From positions 1-5,765 of the forward strand of contig CAVGQS010000142.1 of NCBI GenBank assembly GCA_963631415.1: 5,765 nucleotides of DNA. Direction: 5' to 3'. Below, in pieces: positions 1 through 3,211 of this stretch. The position numbers and the translations under genes are program-made. Under the pieces are notes generated by a model. It ran no database searches and was not told the origin of the DNA. It saw only the letters and a list, made by a program, of their open reading frames with translations. How positions within the stretch are numbered: the stretch's first letter is position 1; each line of letters opens with the position of its first letter. This stretch comes from UBA6382 sp963631415 (GTDB taxonomy: Bacteria > Bacteroidota > Bacteroidia > Bacteroidales > Bacteroidaceae).

Positions 1-96
1 GCTATTGACTCTGCTCTAGTCAGTGCAGCGAAGAAGGTTGTAAAACTGAAAGAAAACTCTGTGTCAATTGCAGAGTTCAATAAAATGTTTGAATAA
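1..96 (+). CDS. tig: Trigger factor, C-terminal end only (partial)
   Basis: Frame 1 is open from the left edge to a TAA at 94-96 and encodes 31 residues, beginning AIDSALVSAAKKVV and ending SIAEFNKMFE. Trigger factor is the ribosome-bound chaperone and peptidyl-prolyl isomerase that meets nascent chains at the exit tunnel. The call rests on two points. The tail ending EFNKMFE resembles the end of Bacteroidales trigger factors as I remember them, and the gene lies directly upstream of clpP and clpX, the usual neighbourhood of tig. The predicted helical, Lys-rich stretch followed by a short acidic and aromatic tail fits the C-terminal arm. No catalytic domain is visible because the gene is cut by the window edge, so identity depends on the tail and synteny. 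A strong terminator 15 bases after the stop suggests transcription of tig ends before clpP. Confidence 0.72.
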   Translation, partial: AIDSALVSAAKKVVKLKENSVSIAEFNKMFE

Positions 97-110
97 TAGT
101 TGATCTACTC

Positions 111-162
111 ACAAGACCAGCGCATTCTATTCTGAAGGTAGAATGAATTGGTCTTGTTTTTT
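111..162 (+). terminator. Rho-independent terminator after tig
   Basis: A nearly continuous stem is visible. ACAAGACCA (111-119) pairs with TGGTCTTGT (149-157), and after a symmetric 3-by-3 internal loop (GCG 120-122 against AAT 146-148) CATTCTA (123-129) pairs with TAGAATG (139-145). The apical loop is nine bases, and a six-base T run (157-162) follows the stem. This is a classical intrinsic terminator for the + strand. It separates tig from clpPX, so clpP should have its own promoter in 163-280 unless read-through is substantial. Confidence 0.9.
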
Positions 163-214
163 GTGAAAAAAGTCTGCCGTACCATATAACGCCAGAACAA
201 TTGCTGGCAATTTC

Positions 215-222
215 TGAGTTTG
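215..222 (+). promoter_or_regulatory. Weak candidate -7 box for clpPX
   Basis: TGAGTTTG matches the Bacteroidetes -7 consensus TAnnTTTG at every specified base except the second. It lies between the tig terminator and the clpP start and would give a leader of about 50 bases. No good -33 TTTG or TTG is seen at the expected 19-21 base spacing; the nearest TTG, at 201-203, is too close. Overlapping TTGC and GCAA half-sites (201-210) and a GCCAG/CTGGC pair (191-195 and 204-208) lie just upstream and could be part of an operator or could be chance. The terminator implies a promoter somewhere in 163-280; this particular box is only the best candidate. Confidence 0.25.
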
Positions 223-280
223 GGTACGTGTATTGACATCGTCTTTTTTACTATGAAACATCCGGTAATATTTATTAATT

Positions 281-970
281 ATGTACAAAAGTGATTTTGA
301 AAAGTTTGCAACGGGGCATGTAGGTATCAATTCAATGATCCTGAATGACGTGATAAAGAGCCAGGGAAGGTATATCAACCCGTACATATTGGAAGAGAGA
401 CAGCTAAACGTGACTCAGATGGATGTCTTCAGTCGTTTGATGATGGACAGGGTTATCTTTCTGGGAACACAGATAGACGACTATACGGCAAACACATTGC
501 AGGCGCAGTTGCTCTATCTGGAATCTGTGGATCCAGACAAAGACATTTCCATATACATTAACAGCCCTGGCGGTTCGGTAAGTGCCGGAATGGGAATATA
601 TGATACTATGCAGTATATCACGTGCGACGTGTCAACGATTTGTACGGGCATGGCGGCATCGATGGCTGCAGTTCTTTTGGTGAGCGGTCAAGAAGGAAAA
701 CGCTCTTGCTTGCCGCATAGCCGCGTTATGATCCATCAGCCTCTTGGCGGAGTGCAAGGTCAAGCGACTGATATAGAGATAACAGCTCGAGAAATATTGA
801 AGATTAAGCAGGAACTGACTCAAATCATTGCTACCCATGCACACAAGGACTTCGATGCCGTACGCTCCGACGTAGAGCGCGATTTCTGGATGAGTGCTAA
901 AGAGGCGTTGGATTACGGAATGGTGGACTGCATCCTCGAACGAAAGAAACAAAATGGCAAAGAAAAATAA
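281..970 (+). CDS. clpP: ATP-dependent Clp protease proteolytic subunit ClpP
   Basis: This 229-residue cytoplasmic serine peptidase forms the two-ring, 14-subunit chamber that degrades proteins unfolded by ClpX. The catalytic triad is intact: Ser127 in GMAAS-MAA, His152 in RVMIHQPLGG and Asp201 in ERDFW. Their spacing (25 and 49 residues) equals that of E. coli ClpP. The family glycine-rich segment INSPGGSV (93-100), which forms the oxyanion region, and the FLGTQIDD hydrophobic-pocket strand (60-67) are present. The N-terminal MYKSDFEKFAT and the block NPYILEERQLNVTQMDVFSRL resemble Bacteroidales ClpPs, which carry a longer N-terminus than the E. coli enzyme and may be processed. The start at 281 has no Shine-Dalgarno sequence, only an AT-rich leader, as is normal in this phylum. 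The C-terminal tail (RKKQNGKEK) is strongly basic because its codons overlap the start of clpX by 17 bases. Confidence 0.97.
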   Translation: MYKSDFEKFATGHVGINSMILNDVIKSQGRYINPYILEERQLNVTQMDVFSRLMMDRVIFLGTQIDDYTANTLQAQLLYLESVDPDKDISIYINSPGGSVSAGMGIYDTMQYITCDVSTICTGMAASMAAVLLVSGQEGKRSCLPHSRVMIHQPLGGVQGQATDIEITAREILKIKQELTQIIATHAHKDFDAVRSDVERDFWMSAKEALDYGMVDCILERKKQNGKEK

Positions 971-2198
971 AGAGATTCATCATTGTTCTTTTTGCGGTAG
1001 GCGAGCAGACGAAGTGCTGATGATGCTGGAAGGTCTTGGGGACAGTTATATCTGCAACGAATGCGTTAGGCGAGCGGCAGAGGTTCTTGACTACCATGGT
1101 GAGGCGTCTCATAGAAGAAGTCCGCAATCCTATGACGTCAGTTTCAAAAACGTGCCAAAGCCTAAAGAAATCAAAGCTTTTCTGGATGAATATGTAATAG
1201 GACAAGACGACGCGAAGAAAACTCTAAGCGTGGCTGTTTATAATCACTACAAGCGGCTTGCACAGACGGTAGAGGATAAGGATGATGTGGAAATAGAAAA
1301 GAGTAACATCATAATGTGTGGCTCAACTGGTACGGGAAAGACCTTGCTTGCCCGTTCCATTGCTCACATGATTAACGTTCCCTTTACCATTGTTGACGCA
1401 ACTGTCTTTACAGAAGCGGGATATGTGGGAGAAGACATAGAAAGCATCTTAACCCGATTGTTACAGGCTGCGGACTATGATGTTGAGGCTGCGGAATGTG
1501 GCATCGTGTTTATTGACGAAATAGACAAAATTGCCCGAAAAAGCGACAATCCGTCTATTACTCGAGACGTAAGTGGAGAGGGGGTGCAGCAAGGTTTGTT
1601 GAAACTACTTGAAGGCTCAATAGTTAACGTTCCGCCAAAGGGTGGACGCAAGCATCCTGATCAGGATTACATCCACGTGGGCACTAAAAACATATTGTTT
1701 ATTTGTGGCGGTGCATTTGATGGGATAGAAGGCAAGATAGCACAGAGAATGAATACTCATGTGGTAGGCTACAATTCTGTACAAAGCGTGTATAACATAG
1801 ACAAAAAAAATCTCATGAAGTATGTTATGCCGCAGGATTTGAAATCGTTCGGTCTTATTCCTGAAATAATAGGTCGTCTACCTATTTTGACATACCTCAA
1901 CCCATTAGACAAGTCAGCATTGAGAAAGATTCTCACCGAGCCCAAGAACTCTATCATAAAGCAGTATGTCAAGATTATGGAAATAGACGGCATCAAGATG
2001 GAGATAGACGAAGATGTATACGACTTTATTGTAGATAGAGCCACAGACTATAAACTGGGCGCACGCGGTCTTCGTTCTATTGTTGAAGGGATTTTGAGAG
2101 ACGCATTGTTTGATATGCCGTCATCACGCAAGAAATCATTCCACTTGACACTTGATTATGCCAAAGAGCATCTGAAAGGAAATTTCTCCTTGATGTGA
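954..2198 (+). CDS. clpX: ATP-dependent Clp protease ATP-binding subunit ClpX
   Basis: This 414-residue AAA+ unfoldase is a hexamer that recognises degradation tags, unfolds substrates and threads them into ClpP. An N-terminal zinc-binding domain has four cysteines, C11-x2-C14 and C34-x2-C37. The ATPase core follows: Walker A GSTGTGKT (123-130), pore loop 1 GYVG (156-159), Walker B IVFIDEID (184-191), the RKH pore motif (232-234), the arginine-finger segment IIGRLP with Arg308, and sensor 2 GARGLRS (369-375). The tip of the ClpP-docking loop appears to be VGY (271-273) rather than the IGF of proteobacteria. ATG 954 is preferred over the upstream in-frame ATG 894, because MAKKNKE leads straight into the zinc finger while the 894 extension would sit inside clpP coding sequence. 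The 17-base overlap with clpP indicates one transcript and probable translational coupling. Length and motifs are normal and nothing is missing. Confidence 0.98.
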   Translation: MAKKNKEIHHCSFCGRRADEVLMMLEGLGDSYICNECVRRAAEVLDYHGEASHRRSPQSYDVSFKNVPKPKEIKAFLDEYVIGQDDAKKTLSVAVYNHYKRLAQTVEDKDDVEIEKSNIIMCGSTGTGKTLLARSIAHMINVPFTIVDATVFTEAGYVGEDIESILTRLLQAADYDVEAAECGIVFIDEIDKIARKSDNPSITRDVSGEGVQQGLLKLLEGSIVNVPPKGGRKHPDQDYIHVGTKNILFICGGAFDGIEGKIAQRMNTHVVGYNSVQSVYNIDKKNLMKYVMPQDLKSFGLIPEIIGRLPILTYLNPLDKSALRKILTEPKNSIIKQYVKIMEIDGIKMEIDEDVYDFIVDRATDYKLGARGLRSIVEGILRDALFDMPSSRKKSFHLTLDYAKEHLKGNFSLM

Positions 2199-2235
2199 TT
2201 TGGCGCTAACCAAAAATGCAAACAGAAACAGTAAA

Positions 2236-2270
2236 TTAGGGCTGGATATCCAACAGAAATCTAGCCCTAA
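2236..2270 (+). terminator. Hairpin after clpX, possible terminator lacking a T run
   Basis: TTAGGGCT (2236-2243) pairs perfectly with AGCCCTAA (2263-2270). A G-T wobble (2244 with 2262) and GAT/ATC (2245-2247 with 2259-2261) extend the stem to 12 pairs around an 11-base loop. It starts 37 bases after the clpX stop, a natural place for transcript-end formation. The sequence after the stem (AGTTGTAG) has no T tract, so this is not a textbook intrinsic terminator. It could instead act as a 3' stability hairpin or be factor-dependent. The stem itself is unlikely to be chance; its role is inferred. Confidence 0.55.
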
Positions 2271-2318
2271 AGTTGTAGTCTAAAATACATTGCCAACTCT
2301 GAATTGAAAATCTGGCAG

Positions 2319-2326
2319 TATTTTTG
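2319..2326 (+). promoter_or_regulatory. TAnnTTTG-like box in the clpX–ruvA gap
   Basis: TATTTTTG matches the Bacteroidetes -7 consensus exactly. TTG triplets at 2290-2292 and 2304-2306 stand 26 and 12 bases upstream, so neither has the usual 19-21 base spacing. The same T run follows a weak inverted pair (TGCCA 2291-2295, TGGCA 2313-2317), so it could equally be the tail of a poor terminator. If it is a promoter, it would give ruvA a leader of over 200 bases containing the 2401-2436 hairpin. Confidence 0.25.
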
Positions 2327-2400
2327 GCGAGATATTTGACGACGAGATAATGCTATAGGAAAGTGGTGAATATGGGTAACAAAATACTCCTCCGGAGATA

Positions 2401-2436
2401 AGGCAAGACTGCTTTGTCTGCACATGCAGTTTGCTT
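2401..2436. repeat. Imperfect inverted repeat upstream of the ruvA promoter box
   Basis: AGGCAA (2401-2406) and ACTGC (2408-2412) pair with GCAGT (2426-2430) and TTGCTT (2431-2436). This gives 11 pairs, including one G-T wobble, with a single bulged G at 2407 and a 13-base loop. The palindrome CTGCA-CA-TGCAG (2419-2430 region) overlaps its right arm and offers an alternative fold. No T run follows on either strand, so a terminator role is weakly supported. An operator upstream of the 2470-2477 box or an RNA structure in a longer leader are other options. Confidence 0.4.
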
Positions 2437-2469
2437 GTGTATAATAACAGTTAAATACAATAAAAACGG

Positions 2470-2477
2470 TAACTTTG
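2470..2477 (+). promoter_or_regulatory. Candidate -7 box of the ruvA–sprA promoter
   Basis: TAACTTTG is an exact match to the Bacteroidetes housekeeping -7 consensus TAnnTTTG. It sits 72 bases before the ruvA start in a long AT-rich stretch (TATAATAACAGTTAAATACAA upstream, split here by position 2440-2460). The -33 element is poor: only GTTA around 2450-2453 is near the expected place, and the TTTG at 2430-2433 is too far away. Transcription would begin a few bases after 2480 and give a leader of about 65 bases. Because the gap between ruvA and sprA is only 50 bases, this is the likely promoter for both genes. Confidence 0.5.
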
Positions 2478-2549
2478 CGTTAGAAGAAAAGATGTGGAGA
2501 CGAGTGATTAGCCACCAGGATTCGCGGTTATGTTAAAACGAAAACTCTT

Positions 2550-3161
2550 ATGATAGATTATATTATTGGCACATTGGCAGAACTAGCCCCAACATGTGCC
2601 GTTGTTGAGGCTCACGGAGTAGGCTACGCAATGAATATTTCTCTGACAACTTATTCGGCACTTGACGGCCGCTGCGACGCAAAATTATTTGTATATGAGA
2701 ATATTCGTGAGGATGCTTGGGTGCTCTTTGGTTTCGCAACAAAATCTGAACGAGAGTTATTCATCAATCTCATCTCGGTCAATGGAGTTGGCGGAAATAC
2801 AGCCCGCACTATACTGAGTTCATATTCAGTGTCAGAGTTATGCCGAATTATCGTAGACAAGCAAGAAGGCTTGCTCAAAGGGGTTAAGGGCATCGGTCCT
2901 AAGACTGCTCAACGTATCATTGTAGAACTTGGGGATAAACTGCGTAACTCAAAACTCCTGTCGGATGATGGTTGCAGCAGTGCCGTTGTTTTAGACGACA
3001 AGAGTGGGAAAATTTCTGAAGAAGGAGAAGAAGCCATAGCTGCCCTGACAATGCTAGGCTTTTCGCCGGCTCCGACCAAGAAGGCTGTTCGCCAAATTTT
3101 GGAGGAGGACATGACCTTAAAAGTAGAAGCTATTATAAAGAAAGCTTTGAAGATGATGTAG
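2550..3161 (+). CDS. ruvA: Holliday junction branch migration protein RuvA
   Basis: RuvA tetramers hold the four-way DNA junction in a square-planar form and load the RuvB motor for branch migration during recombinational repair in the cytoplasm. The product has 203 residues, the same length as E. coli RuvA. The N-terminal OB-fold domain starts MIDYIIGTLAE and contains HGVGYAMNI. The acidic pin that separates strands at the crossover is present as Glu54-Asp55 in REDAWVLFGF. Domain II has two helix-hairpin-helix motifs, NGVGGNTA (78-85) and KGIGPKTA (113-120). A polar linker of about 25 residues leads to the C-terminal RuvB-binding domain, EEAIAALTMLGFSPAPTKKAV (split: 160-169 and 170-180). 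No upstream in-frame ATG exists before a TGA at 2505, so the 2550 start is secure. ruvB and ruvC are not in this window. sprA follows 50 bases downstream, probably on the same transcript. Confidence 0.97.
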   Translation: MIDYIIGTLAELAPTCAVVEAHGVGYAMNISLTTYSALDGRCDAKLFVYENIREDAWVLFGFATKSERELFINLISVNGVGGNTARTILSSYSVSELCRIIVDKQEGLLKGVKGIGPKTAQRIIVELGDKLRNSKLLSDDGCSSAVVLDDKSGKISEEGEEAIAALTMLGFSPAPTKKAVRQILEEDMTLKVEAIIKKALKMM

Positions 3162-3182
3162 TCTCCTATTGTGCCGAATGCA

Positions 3183-3197
3183 TGTTGTCAGACAACA
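3183..3197 (+). repeat. Small perfect hairpin between ruvA and sprA
   Basis: TGTTGT (3183-3188) pairs with ACAACA (3192-3197) around the three-base loop CAG. It lies 21 bases after the ruvA stop and 14 bases before the sprA TTG start, and is followed only by AATTTAAG, so it is at most a weak terminator. Its left arm includes the last two bases of an ATG (3182-3184) that opens an eight-codon ORF in the sprA frame. The hairpin could therefore modulate either transcription or translation initiation of sprA. A 6-pair stem of this size can occur by chance. Confidence 0.35.
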
Positions 3198-3211
3198 AAT
3201 TTAAGTAGCCT

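Larger units (their letters stand above)
2199..2549. other. 351-base intergenic region between clpX and ruvA
   Basis: No convincing gene was found in either strand here. The region contains a GC-rich hairpin soon after the clpX stop (2236-2270), a weak TGCCA/TGGCA pair (2291-2295 and 2313-2317) followed by a T-rich run, a long imperfect hairpin (2401-2436), and two TAnnTTTG-like boxes (2319-2326 and 2470-2477). From memory, related Bacteroidales usually have recQ after clpX; no remnant of a helicase is visible here, so this is a clean junction rather than a decayed gene. The last 60 bases contain two very short ATG-initiated ORFs (2492-2536 and 2530-2553), the second overlapping the ruvA start. 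Both could easily be chance. Confidence 0.7.

Noticed and set aside
233..260. TTGACA-like sequence upstream of clpP as a sigma-70 -35 box
   Set aside because: No TATAAT-like -10 lies at 16-18 bases, and Bacteroidetes housekeeping promoters use the TTTG and TAnnTTTG pattern instead.
127..387. 86-residue minus-strand ORF across the clpP upstream region
   Set aside because: It runs through the tig terminator and the clpP start in antisense, has no recognisable motif, and its composition is that of a reverse-strand reading.
894..953. Upstream in-frame ATG that would add 20 residues to ClpX
   Set aside because: The added residues (MLKRRWITEWWTASSNERNK) come from clpP coding sequence and do not resemble ClpX N-termini; ATG 954 leads directly into the zinc finger.
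2199..2549. Possible tRNA, riboswitch or decayed insertion sequence in the large gap
   Set aside because: No cloverleaf, no known riboswitch core, no terminal repeats with target duplications and no transposase fragment could be seen.
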